Shown here: positions 1 to 10,609 of the stretch, piece after piece
How positions within the stretch are numbered: the first letter of the stretch is position 1
How the letters are laid out: each line of letters starts with the position of its first letter
NCBI RefSeq assembly: GCF_040958095.1
Contig: NC_091233.1
Location: 22,886,943-22,950,942, forward strand
DNA length: 64,000 bases
Source of the DNA: Procambarus clarkii
Taxonomy: Eukaryota > Arthropoda > Malacostraca > Decapoda > Cambaridae
Direction: 5' to 3'
Position numbers and translations under genes: made by a program
Notes under the pieces: generated by a model
Seen by the model: only the letters and a program-made list of their open reading frames with translations
The model's database searches: none
What the model was told of the DNA's origin: nothing

Positions 1-164
1 TCATGTCAGTTGTCATAAAGCAACTGACATGAGTTATGACACGAGTTATGCCATAACTGGTTTAAGTAGCAACGAGTCATACAAGTGAAAAGTAATTAAG
101 TTGTGTTGAATAATGCATGACCAACATTATACATTTTTTATTAATTGCATTTATTATGATCAGG

Positions 165-312
165 TCATGTCGTTCACCTGGGAACTGGGAGAGTCGAACC
201 TGGGACTCCTGATCAACAGCCTGGTTGATCAGTACAGCAACCAGGAGGCCTGGTCGACGACCGGGCCGCGGGGACACTAAGCCCCGGAAGCACCTCAAGG
301 TAGCCTCAAGGT
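165..312 (-). mobile_element. SINE fragment with tRNA-like B box
   Basis: The minus strand carries a B-box-like GGTTCGACTC near 190-200. It is followed by a GC-rich part (GCCTGGTCGACGACC, then GGGCCGCGGGGACACTAAG) that recurs at 48,220-48,300 and, in related form, in the SINEs at 31.3-31.8 kb. This marks an interspersed repeat of the local SINE families. The exact ends are not resolved. Confidence 0.5.
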
Positions 313-530
313 AGGTAGCCTTCTCGTGTGTGGGGTCGAAGCTCTATTTGGTTATTATATCATGCATTTACTTTGCATCATACTCGTTCTTGACTCATCA
401 TACTGGGGTATGATGAGTCATACACACCCCCCAGCCACAACACAATGACATGACACATCCCAGCTACTGTAGAGCAACATTTGAACAATGATATCATAAT
501 ATATTTGGCTCTCGACGGTTATCACAACTG

Positions 531-720
531 TTGACCAGACCACACACTAGAAGGTGAAGGGACGACGACGTTTCGGTCCGTCCTGGACCATTCTCAAGTC
601 GATTGTGAGCCGAATGGAGAATGGTCCAGGACGGACCGAAACGTCGTCGTCCCTTCACCTTCTAGTGTGTGGTCTGGTCAACATACTTCAGCCACGTTAT
701 TGTGACTCATCGTCTGTTTA
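531..720. repeat. Inverted-dimer palindrome, copy 1
   Basis: Two arms of about 70 bp (531-609 and 614-681) are reverse complements around a short centre. They begin TTGACCAGACCACACACTAG and contain GACGACGACGTTTCGGTCCG. Beyond the right arm the sequence continues CATACTTCAGCCACGTTATT. The same unit occurs as an inverted dimer at 17,828-18,015 and as a single arm at 8,581-8,697, so the repeat unit is one arm plus this tail and the dimer is derived. No coding capacity. Confidence 0.85.
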
Positions 721-926
721 TCACAACTGGATATCTGCTAAGATATCAGGTTGGTCGCGGGAGAACCAAGGGTCGAAACGATATCCAGAACGAGAGAAAG
801 GTGATGTTGCAAATGTCGTTTGCAAGATTCTTCTCGCGACAGAGGTCATCATTACAAAGGTGCAGGTGTAGGATAGTTAGCCGCCCAGAGTGGAAGCACC
901 TGTTGACTGGGCGTCCTCGACGAAGT

Positions 927-1107
927 TCAGAGCACCTGTGAACGACCTCTGGGGTCGTCGTACCAGTAGTCGTAGATGTAGAGGAGGAGGTCGAGGGGCT
1001 GGACGACACAGGGATACTCGTATGGACAGTCACTTCCGTCTTCCTGTCCGTATCTCGCCGCCTTCTGGAACTCCGTCAACTGCTCTTCAGGTGTGTCCGG
1101 GGAGTAC
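927..1107 (-). CDS. Gene A, coding exon 2 (C-terminal, four-member secreted/membrane family)
   Basis: The minus strand shows a pyrimidine-rich acceptor ending CAG at 1110-1108, then an open frame to a stop at 929-927. It starts with G, which completes a proline codon split by a phase-2 intron from exon 1. It encodes YSPDTPEEQL, FQKAARYGQE, then a C-x5-C pair (DCPYEYPC), QPLDLLL and an aromatic tail YDYWYDD. Joined to exon 1 the CDS is 696 nt (231 residues plus stop). At 953-1116 the DNA differs from gene B's exon 2 at one position only. Function unknown. Confidence 0.8.
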
Positions 1108-1111
1108 CTGA

Positions 1112-1474
1112 GGAAGGAGTGACGAGTCAGTAACATAACTACAGGCTTTAAACTTTCTTGTTTTCAAATAAATTTTGTGACAGACGCCGTGGATATTGTG
1201 TGGAAAATCTCTCTGTTCTCGGGAACTCATTGTATGTCTTTGGTGTTCACGAGAACACAGCTTGTTCTTCTGTTATTACTGGCTGAAACTGTCGCTGATG
1301 GCTTGTTGTGTGTGTGTGGGGGGTAAGGTAGGGGAATATAAAGGACCTAACCTTAAATAGCATATAATTTTACGTTTTAAATTTAAAACAAAAAACTAAG
1401 AATTATTGAAGCCAAGTTACTAGCTGTTAAGATAGACATTCGGAAAGGAGAATCTCTCTCGAACCAGTACTTAC
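1112..1474 (-). other. Gene A intron between coding exons
   Basis: A 367-bp intron runs from donor GTAAGT (minus, 1474-1469) to acceptor CAG (1110-1108). I see no other gene or repeat in it beyond AT-rich sequence and a short G run near 1320. Confidence 0.7.
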
Positions 1475-1989
1475 GGCAGGAAGATCCCGGATGCCAAGAT
1501 GAGGAAGCCATAGCTCTCTGAATCACCGTAGACGCTACATATGGACTGCTTCAAACAGCTCCTCAAACACAGAACATCTGGGAGACGCGAGACTGACTCC
1601 TTAACGAGCCAATTCAGTGACGCCCCACTGAAGAACAGATTATCGGATCTCTCTCTGCTGGACGGCGTCACCTGAGCGGTATTATAAATAGCCACGCCCA
1701 CGGCTCCCAGCATGAACCACGATAGAAACCCGTAGATCCCGAAGGAAATCATATTGAGACCAGCAGCTTCGAAACTGGCCGCGCCTGGCTGAAGAAAGGA
1801 GAAGAAGGGGAGAGTGAACCCCACAGAGGTGTTGAAAGCCTCCGCTGGGTCGTAACTAAGAAAAAACCTCCCCTGTTCGACCCCCAATGGCGCCTCAAAC
1901 AGGTCTCTGATGGTGACCTCCATGTCCCCGGCGGCCTCCGTCACCATACACATCACTGCCGTCACCATCATCACCATACGCCAGGCCAT
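1475..1989 (-). CDS. Gene A, coding exon 1 (signal peptide, membrane segment; function unknown)
   Basis: I start at the ATG at 1989-1987 (MAWRMVMM). An acceptor, TTGTCTTGTAG on the minus strand, lies 5 bases upstream, so the more upstream ATG in the open frame is intronic. The product has a hydrophobic signal peptide, a segment IRDLFEAPLG, the sequon FNTS, the block FTLPFFSFLQPG, a hydrophobic membrane segment (FLSWFMLGAVGVAIY), and SRLPDV before C-x5-C (SCLKQSIC). It ends CC at a GTAAGT donor. The topology suggests a secreted or type I membrane protein. The two C-x5-C pairs recall arthropod DM4/DM12 proteins, but that is a weak, memory-based comparison. Genes B, C and D are paralogues in the same orientation. 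Confidence 0.8.
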
Positions 1990-2213
1990 CGCGTCTACAA
2001 GACAAAAAATTAAAATTAACATCTGTCACCATGTGAATTACACTTTGTTAGTGTCATAACAGGTCAGGTTGTTATGTTTGTTATATTACACATGTCTGTG
2101 TTATGTTTTATGTTCTCGTGTTCTCCTGGAGGGTTCTCTACTACTGCTTGTTTGTTCACTGTCATTGTTCTCTCTCACTTATGGCTTGTTCCATGGCACT
2201 GTTGGCTCACCAT

Positions 2214-3608
2214 ACCACTGCTGGCTTCTCTTGGCACTGTTGGCTTCTCTTGGCACTGTTGGCTTCTCTTGGCACTGCTGGCTTCTCTTGGCACTGTTGG
2301 CTTCTCTTGGCACTGTTGACTTCCCTTGGCACTGTTGGCTTCTCTTGGCACTGTTGGCTTCTCTTGGCACTGCTGGCTTCTCTTGGCACTGTTGGCTTCA
2401 CTTGGCACTGCTGGCTTCTCTTGGCACTGTTGGCTTCACTTGGCACTGTTGGCTTCTCTTGGCACTGTTGGCTTCTCTTGGCACTGCTGGCTTCTCTTGG
2501 CACTGTTGGCTTCTCTTGGCACTGCTGGCTTCTCTTGGCACTGCTGGCTTCTCTTGGCACTGTTGGCTTCACTTGGCACTGTTGGCTTCTCTTGGCACTG
2601 TTGGCTTCTCTTGGCACTGCTGGCTTCTCTTGGCACTGTTGGCTTCACTTGGCACTGCTGGCTTCTCTTGGCACTGTTGGCTTCTCTTGGCACTGTTGGC
2701 TCACCATACCACTGCTGGCTTCTCTTGGCACTGCTGGCTTCTCTTGGCACTGTTGACTTCTCTTGGCACTGTTGACTTCTCTTGGCACTGTTGACTTCTC
2801 TTGGCACTGCTGGCTTCTCTTGGCACTGCTGGCTTCTCTTGGCACTGTTGATTTCTCTTGGCACTGTTGGGTTCTCTTGGCACTGCTGGCTTCTCTTGGC
2901 ACTGTTGACTTCTCTTGGCACTGTTGGCTTCTCTTGGCACTGTTGACTTCTCTTGGCACTGTTGACTTCTCTTGGCACTGTTGGCTTCTCTTGGCACTGT
3001 TGGGTTCTCTTGGCACTGTTGGCTTCTCTTGGCACTGTTGACTTCTCTTGGCACTGTTGGCTTCTCTTGGCACTGTTGACTTCTCTTGGCACTGTTGGCT
3101 TCTCTTGGCACTGTTGGCTTCTCTTGGCACTGTTGGCTTCTCTTGGCACTGTTGACTTCTCTTGGCACTGTTGGCTTCTCTTGGCACTGTTGGCTTCTCT
3201 TGGCTTCACTTGGCACTGTTGACTTCTCTTGTCACTGCTGGCTTCTCTTGGCACTGTTGGCTTCTCTTGGCGCTAATGGCTTCTCTTGGCACTGTTGGCT
3301 TCTCTTGGCTTCACTTGGCACTGTTGGCTTCTCTTGGCACTGTTGGCTTCTCTTGGCACTGTTGGCTTCACTTGGCACTGTTGGCTTCTCTTGGCGCTGC
3401 TGGCTTCACTTGGCACTGTTGGCTTCTCTTGGCACTGTTGGCTTCACTTGGCACTGCTGGCTTCACTTGGCACTGTTGGCTTCTCTTGGCACTGTTGGCT
3501 TCACTTGGCACTGTTGGCTTCTCTTGGCACTGTTGGCTTCACTTGGCACTGTTGGCTTCACTTGGCACTGCTGGCTTCACTTGGCACTGCTGGCTTCACT
3601 TGGCACTG
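2214..3608. repeat. 19-bp minisatellite inside gene A's 5'UTR intron
   Basis: About 73 head-to-tail copies of GGCTTCTCTTGGCACTGTT with few variants (GACTTC, GGCTTCAC, CTGCTGG). A 19-bp period cycles through all reading frames, which is why long repetitive ORFs appear in several frames; none is a gene. It lies between the predicted non-coding first exon (3,721-3,787) and coding exon 1. Confidence 0.95.
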
Positions 3609-3720
3609 CCGTAGAGTGAATACAACAAGGCCCACAAGCAACAACAGTTGTATGTTAACAAATCTATTTCAACTGGAAGGTTGTAGTAACCATACCTTGA
3701 ACTAACGAGGCTTTACTCAC

Positions 3721-3787
3721 CTGTATATTCAGCGGTGAGTCTCGGCCGACACAAGGGAACACTCACCACTCAAGCCTACTGCACACT
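3721..3787 (-). promoter_or_regulatory. Gene A predicted non-coding first exon and start site
   Basis: On the minus strand an arthropod-type initiator TCAGT (3,789-3,785) is followed by about 65 nt and a strong donor CAG|GTGAGT (3,723-3,715). Nearly the same block, with the upstream motif CTCATGACTTCCTCATGG on the plus strand (3,809-3,826) and GA-rich sequence, occurs before gene D (34,175-34,243). A relative precedes gene C (22,046-22,122). No TATA box is seen. The join to the acceptor before gene A's ATG is inferred. Confidence 0.55.
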
Positions 3788-3837
3788 GAGGCTGGGTGAG
3801 CCTCCTTACTCATGACTTCCTCATGGGGGGAGGGAGA

Positions 3838-3885
3838 GGGGTGAGAGAGAGAGAGAGGGAGGGGGTGAGAGAGAGAGAGGGAGGG
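3838..3885. repeat. GAGAG-rich tract upstream of gene A start site
   Basis: Purine-rich GAGAGAGAG blocks lie just upstream of gene A's predicted start site. On the gene strand they read CTCTCTC. Similar tracts lie upstream of gene D (34,285-34,310). They could act as GAGA-type promoter elements, but may be simple sequence only. Confidence 0.5.
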
Positions 3886-4124
3886 GTCAGGGGCCGTCTC
3901 CACTGCCCAATCACCTCTTGTCCTCGTCTATTCCTCGTTTATTCAGCGTTCCTCATGCACTAAATACTCAGCAATTCTTCACGTCTCTTCCAACAAGGTG
4001 TCAGCCAATCAGAAGCCCCGGTAGGTGCTGCCTGCTCCTCCCACTGCTTAATGCATTACACATCCTAAGCAGACCTACGCCCTCTGCTGACTGCGGCCAG
4101 CAGACTAAGCCACAAGGCTGCTTC

Positions 4125-4125
<1 letters not shown>

Positions 4126-4203
<78 letters not shown>
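4126..4203. repeat. (TA)n microsatellite
   Basis: Uninterrupted alternating T and A over about 78 bp. Confidence 0.98.
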
Positions 4204-4205
<2 letters not shown>

Positions 4206-4384
4206 CAGGGCTATAAAGGGCCTATTCACTCGCGCTGCGGCTAATTAATGGTTCAATAACGGCTCATTTGTATGCGAGCAGAGAGAGTTTTGGCGCAGTG
4301 GGCTTCGTCTTTTCCTGTAATGTTTCGTGTGCGTTTAGTGCGTTTAATTCAGCGGATAACGGAACAAGGAAGGTTTGTTTTTTG

Positions 4385-4387
<3 letters not shown>

Positions 4388-4462
<75 letters not shown>
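4388..4462. repeat. (GA)n microsatellite
   Basis: Uninterrupted GA dinucleotides over about 75 bp. Confidence 0.98.
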
Positions 4463-4465
<3 letters not shown>

Positions 4466-4571
4466 ATAGAAAACCTACACTCTTTCTCTCTCATCTTCTC
4501 ACCCCACAGCATAAACCAATCCCTAATCTCTTTCATTTACAATCCCATTTTTCCTGCTCACATCCTACATA

Positions 4572-5192
4572 GTCATATTCCAGCTCCTTGTCCTCGTATC
4601 CCAGCTCCTTGTCCTCATATCCCAGCTCCTTGTCCTCGTATCCCAGCTCCTTGTCCTCATATCCCAGCTCCTTGTCCTCATATCCCAGCTCCTTGTCCTC
4701 ATACCCCAGCTCCTTGTCCTCATATCGCAGCTCCTTGTCCTCATATTCCACCTCCTTGTCCTCATATCCCGGCTCCTTGTCCTCATATCCCAGCTCCTTG
4801 TCCTCATATCGCAGCTCCTTGTCCTCATATTCCAGCTCCTTGTCCTCATATCCCAGCTCCTTGTCCTCATATCCCAGCTCCTTGTCCTCATATCCCAGCT
4901 CCTTGTCCTCATACCCCAGCTCCTTGTCCTCATATCCCAGCTCCTTGTCCTCATATCCCAGCTCCTTGTCCTCATATCCCAGCTCCTTGTCCTCATATCC
5001 CAGCTCCTTGTCCTCATATCCCAGCTCCTTGTCCTCATATTCCAGCTCCTTGTCCTCATATCGCAGCTCCTTGTCCTCATATCCCAGCTCCTTGTCCTCA
5101 TATCCCAGCTCCTTATCCTCATATTCCAGCTCCTTGTCCTCATATCGCAGCTCCTTGTCCTCATATCCCAGCTCCTTGTCCTCATATCCCGG
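4572..5192. repeat. 21-bp minisatellite, locus 1
   Basis: About 29 copies of CAGCTCCTTGTCCTCATATC plus C. The period is a multiple of three, so all six frames tend to stay open and give false repetitive proteins. The same unit appears at 6,483-6,562 and, in the opposite orientation, at 32,682-33,127 inside gene D's intron. Confidence 0.95.
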
Positions 5193-5674
5193 GGGACGTC
5201 AATTGTTTAGTGACGGGGGGAGGGACAAGCAGAGGTGACGGGAGACAACAGAGGTGACGGGAGACAAGCAGAGGTGACGGGAGACAAACAGAGGTGACAA
5301 GCAGTAGTCTTGTAGAAATATTCTTGAATGTGACGGAAAGGAATGTGACTCCTTTTCGTTACTACACGAGAAAAGACGAGAGAAAGCACCAAGCCAGTAA
5401 GGCTCTATAGAGCAGGAAAACAGGGACACTGAACGCGGACCTAGAAATAAATTGATCAGTTATATGACCACTAACGCCGCTCCTCACAGAAAGAATAGCA
5501 ATACTCACCACTAAGTAAAACTAAGTCGAGAATTTGGTATTTTTTTTTGCAGCGGGGCCCGCCACTATTGCATTTATATCAGAATCTGCCTCACTAAATC
5601 TTTCTTTTATTTCTTATGCTTTGTTGGATACCCCATCAGCATTGGTGTACCAAACCTTGAACCTTGCAGAGGAC

Positions 5675-5683
<9 letters not shown>

Positions 5684-5768
<85 letters not shown>

Positions 5769-6151
5769 GTACCTAGTAGCCAGAACGCACTTCTCAGCCT
5801 ACTATGCAAGGCCCGATTTGCCTAATAAGCCAAGTTTTCATGAATTAATATATTTTCTCCAATTTTTTCTTATGAAATGATAAAGCTACCCATTTCATTA
5901 TGTATGAGGTCAATTTTTTTTTAATTGGAGTTAAAATTAACGTAGATATGTGACCGAACCTAACCAACCCTACCTAACCTAACCTAACCTATCTTTATAG
6001 GTTAGGTTAGGTTAGGTAGCCGAAAAAGTTAGGTTAGGTTAGGTTAGGTAGGTTAGGTAGTCGCAAAAACATTAATTCATGAAAACTTGGCTTATTAGGC
6101 AAATTGGGCCTTGCAAAGTAGGCTGAGAAGTGCGTTCTGGCTACTAGGTAC

Positions 6152-6244
<93 letters not shown>
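5684..6244. mobile_element. TIR element embedded in a (TA)n tract, copy 1
   Basis: The core spans 5,766-6,154 and begins GTCGTACCTAGTAGCCAGAA; the far end is its reverse complement. The TIRs continue through CACTTCTCAGCCTACTATGC and TTGCCTAATAAGCCAAG. The middle holds CCTAA/TTAGG-rich palindromic sequence and an AT-rich arm. (TA)n runs flank it at 5,684-5,765 and 6,155-6,244, so it sits inside a TA array or carries TA ends. No transposase ORF: a MITE-like, non-autonomous element. A second copy in opposite internal orientation is at 28,541-28,973. Confidence 0.85.
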
Positions 6245-6249
<5 letters not shown>

Positions 6250-6482
6250 GGCCACAAGCCTCTGGCTGGCCCACTAATCGTTACTCTTTCCTCGTCTTAC
6301 TTAGGATGAGCATTTATGTCTGGCATGTTGGCTTCCGTAAGATCATGTCCAATGTCTTTAACAACTTCTTCTGTGCTGTTCAATTTCAGTTGAAATCTTA
6401 TTTAATGCGTGACTCTGCACTGTGGTAGATAATGTTGAAGTGTCGGGAGTTTCTCCACAGTGGTGACACTGTGGGTCCTGTG

Positions 6483-6562
6483 TTGTCCTCGTATTCCACC
6501 TCCATGTCCTCGTATCCCAGCTCCATGTCCTCGTATCCCAGCTCCATGTCCTCATATCCCAG
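6483..6562. repeat. 21-bp minisatellite, locus 2 (short)
   Basis: About four copies of TCCTCGTATCCCAGCTCCAT plus G, clearly related to the 21-bp unit at 4,572-5,192. Confidence 0.85.
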
Positions 6563-6697
6563 CTCCGTCCCAGGGGTCCCGGCTGAGGCTGCGTCGTTCT
6601 CCTCACAACTCACAAACTCCTTAATAATTAAAACGATCGATCCATGCTTATTCATTTGTATCATTCCAACATCTTGTTCTCCGTATGACAACGTTTC

Positions 6698-7583
6698 CCA
6701 CACGTGGCTTTGTTGACACGTGGCTTTGTTGACACGTGGCATTGTTGACACGTGGCTTTGTTGATACGTGGCTTTGTTGACACGTGGCATTGTTGACACG
6801 GGGTTTTGTTGACACGTGGCTTTGTTGACACGTGGCTATGTTGACACGTGGCTTTGTTGACATGTGGTTTTGTTGACACGTGGCTTTGTTGACATGTGGT
6901 TTTGTTGACACGTGGCTTTGTTGACACGTGGCTTTGTTGACACGTGGCTTTGTTGACACGTGACTTTGTTGATATGTGGTTTTTTGACACGTGGGTTTGT
7001 TGACACGTGGTTGTGTTGACACGTGGCTTTGTTGACACGTGGCTTTGTTGACACGTGGCTTTGTTGATACGTGGTTTTTTGACACGTGGCTTTGCTGACA
7101 CGTGGCTTTGATGACACGTGGCTTTGTTGACACGTGGCTTTGTTGACACGTGGTTTTGTTGACACGTGGCTTTGTTGACACGTGGTTTTGTTGACACGTG
7201 GCTTTGTTGACACGTGGCTTTGTTGACACGTGGCTTTGTTGACACGTGGCTTTGATGACACGTGGCTTTGATGACACGTGGCTTTGATGACACGTGGTTT
7301 TGTTGACACGTGGCTTTGTTGACACGTGGCTTTGATGACACGTGGCTTTGTTGACTCGTGGCTTTGTTGACACGTGGCTTTGTTGACACGTGGCTTTGAT
7401 GACACGTGGCTTTGTTGACACGTGGCTTTGATGACACGTGGCTTTGATGACACGTGGTTTTGTTGACACGTGGCTTTGTTGACACGTGGCTTTGATGACA
7501 CGTGGCTTTGTTGACTCGTGGCTTTGTTGACTCGTGGCTTTGTTGACACGTGGCTTTGTTGACACGTGGCTTTGATGACACAT
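6698..7583. repeat. 16-bp minisatellite of E-box units
   Basis: About 55 copies of TTGACACGTGGCTTTG with variants (TTGATACG, GATGACACG, GACTCGTGG). Most units keep the palindromic E-box CACGTG. Reading frames through it are open in several frames only because of the period. Confidence 0.95.
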
Positions 7584-7827
7584 GCGCTGGCTTTTGGAAG
7601 ATGGCAACGATAAATGAATTAATTCGTTTTGTCTGGGACAGGAAGCCTGTATAGATATGTACTTTTACAAAGGTACCTTTTTTTAAAAGGTATGCTTTTT
7701 TTACAAAGGTACCCCGAAAGTTGAACTACAGACCTTCACTAGGATGTAACCCCCCACAAGAGTTCACTAACTGCCGACCACTTATGCTAGGTGAACAGAG
7801 GCACAAGGTGAACTGGTCTGAAGGCCT

Positions 7828-8433
7828 GGGGCAGATTCACGAAGCAGTTACGCAAGCACTTACGAACGTGTACATCTTTTCTCAATCTTTGACGGCTTTG
7901 GTTACATTTATTAAACAGTTTATAAGCATGAAAACTTGCCAATCAACTGTTGTTATTGTTATAAACAGCCTTCTGGTGCTTCGGAGCTCATTAACTGTTT
8001 AATTACAATAAACAAAGCCACTAAAGATTGAGAAAAGTTGTACAGGTTCGTAAGTGCTTGCGTATCTGCTTCGTGAATCTGGCCCCAGGTTCGTAAGTGC
8101 TTGCGTATCTGCTTCGTGAATCTGGCCCTAGGTTCGTAAGTGCTTGCGTAACTTCTTCGTGAATCTGGCCCCAAGTTCGTAAGTGCTTGCGTAACTGCTT
8201 CGTGAATCTGGCCCCAAGTTCGTAAGTGCTTGCATAACAGCTTCGTGAATCTGGCCCCAAGTTCGTAAGTGCTTGCATAACAGCTTCGTGAATCTGGCCC
8301 CAAGTTCGTAAGTGCTTGCATAACAGCTTCGTGAATCTGGCCCCAAGTTCGTAAGTGCTTGCATAACAGCTTCGTGAATCTGGCCCCAAGTTCGTAAGTG
8401 CTTGCATAACAGCTTCGTGAATCTGGCCCCTGG
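7828..8433. mobile_element. TIR element whose right end is expanded into a 43-bp tandem array
   Basis: The left arm (about 7,828-7,921) and right arm (about 7,997-8,089) are inverted: GGGGCAGATTCACGAAGCAG on the left pairs with CTGCTTCGTGAATCTGGCCCC-like sequence on the right. The terminal 43-bp segment (TTCGTAAGTGCTTGCATAAC, then AGCTTCGTGAATCTGGCCCC and AAG) then repeats about nine times to 8,433. No transposase. It looks like a MITE seeding a satellite. Confidence 0.8.
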
Positions 8434-8580
8434 TCAGGAATGTACTTATGCGAAAGATTCAGTTTGTAATTAGTGAATGAATTTATTTTCCTATTCACAT
8501 CATCCTGGATCAAATCATTCTTTTCTGATGTTCCTAGCTCTTTGAGGAGGGCTGGCCGCGCACCATTCTTTAGCACACCG

Positions 8581-8697
8581 CACAATCGACTTGAGAATGG
8601 TCCAGGACGGACCGAAACGTCGTCGTCGTCCCTTCACTTTCTAGTGTGTGGTCTGGTCAACATATTTCAGCCTCGTTTTTGTGACTCCTCGTCTGCG
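8581..8697 (+). repeat. Single-arm copy of the palindromic repeat
   Basis: One arm of the unit found as inverted dimers at 531 and 17,828, with its tail AACATATTTCAGCCTCG. It has an extra GTC in the CGTCGTCGTC run. Confidence 0.85.
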
Positions 8698-8944
8698 TAG
8701 CCAAGATTGTCCATCAGGAAGTTGATTGGTTCAAGCCTTCTGTTGTTGAGGTCTGTATGCTGCGCGCATCACAATAGATGTGCTACGGTTGAAAATAGAT
8801 TGAAGAATAATTCCCCGATGAATATAGATGACATTAACAGGATGGGTTGGTACTGATTTATTAATGCAAATTGCCGACTTTCTGTTATTAATGTCGCCTG
8901 TCACCACGTGTTCATAAGATAATACTGTGAATGTTAACTATGTT

Positions 8945-9685
<741 letters not shown>

Positions 9686-9689
9686 CTAG

Positions 9690-9905
9690 GTCTAGACCAG
9701 TCATTTGGACTGGACGGCAGAGCGGAGGATTTCTCTTCTTGCAGGTCGGGGTTCTATTCCTTATCGTCCATGTGGATGGGCGCCATTCCCTCGTCCCATC
9801 CTATCCCAAATCCTTCAAATCCTTTTCCTCGTTCCTTCCAGGGGCTAAGTAGTCGTAACGGCTTAGGGCTTTCACCTGATCGGTGAAGCTCTGGACCTTA
9901 CCTTA
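9690..9905 (+). mobile_element. SINE copy (GGTCGGGGTTCTATTCC family)
   Basis: It contains a degraded tRNA-like head with GGTCGGGGTTCTATTCC, then CCCTCGTCCCATCCTATCCC and AAATCCTTTTCCTC. The order matches the copies at 32,105-32,290 (plus) and 27,950-28,110 (minus). Confidence 0.6.
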
Positions 9906-10244
9906 AGGACCAGAGTTCAGGAGTACTACCTAATGAAACTGAAAGCTTGAAGCTTTCATCCTGCTTCAGGTCAACTGAAGCTTGACCTAAGAAACCCATT
10001 TATTGGAAAATTTATGATTTGTTTCCATTATGAATAGACTAGAGTCGATCCTAGTGGAGCATAGAATAGACTCTGTAGATTTCGTAAGTCTAGGTAGAGT
10101 GCAATGTTCTTGGATATAAAATAAGTGATAAAATATTTATTGATTCATATAGGCAGCGAAATTTAAGGCAATTTGTAATTAATACCGAAGGAGTAGGACT
10201 TGATGTTATTCGCAGGCTTTTGGTAGTTAATTAATGACGTCAAA

Positions 10245-10345
10245 TGAACAAATCCACAAGGGCCGTGACGAGGATTCGAACCTACGTCCGAGAGCATCCC
10301 AGACGCTGCCTTAATCGACTGACGTCTGTTCGCGATAGCGCAGTT
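10245..10345 (-). mobile_element. tRNA-derived SINE fragment
   Basis: On the minus strand GGTTCGAATCCTCGTCACGG is a clear B box. A second copy (GGGCCGTGACGAGGGTTCGA on plus) lies at 13,795-13,875. It sits immediately downstream of gene B's stop codon. Confidence 0.65.
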
Positions 10346-10368
10346 GGCTACATGAAGTCCATAGCTGG

Positions 10369-10597
10369 TCAAACTGAGTCGCTCTTTCTCCAGTCCGGCA
10401 TTATTGTATAAGTCTGCCTCTGTGGACGACCCACAGTTCTGTGGTCGTCGTACCAGTAGTCGTAGATGTAGAGGAGGAGGTCGAGGGGCTGGACGACACA
10501 GGGATACTCGTATGGACAGTCACTTCCGTCTTCCTGTCCGTATCTCGCCGCCTTCTGGAACTCCGTCAGCTGCTCTTCAGGTGTGTCCGGGGAGTAC
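10369..10597 (-). CDS. Gene B, coding exon 2
   Basis: After acceptor CAG (10,600-10,598) the exon encodes YSPDTPEEQL, FQKAARYGQE, DCPYEYPC, QPLDLLL and YDYWYDD, as in gene A. It then runs on for 22 extra residues (HRTVGRPQ through KSDSV) to a TGA at 10,371-10,369. The near-identity with gene A ends at about 10,443, so the changed C-terminus begins at the edge of a likely conversion tract. The join with exon 1 is phase 2 (CC|G) and gives 771 nt, 256 residues plus stop. Confidence 0.78.
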
Positions 10598-10609
10598 CTG
10601 AGGAAGATG

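Noticed and set aside
2069-3705. Long ORFs in several frames on both strands encoding Trp/Leu/His-rich or Lys/Gln/Ser-rich repeats
   Set aside because: They follow a 19-bp DNA repeat that rotates through all frames. No splice context and no start context; non-coding minisatellite.
4268-5257. 329-residue PCPHIPA-type repetitive protein
   Set aside because: The 21-bp period keeps every frame open, and the same DNA gives equally long ORFs on the opposite strand.
6648-7607. Threonine/histidine-rich 300-residue ORFs
   Set aside because: Products of the 16-bp E-box array in all three frames.
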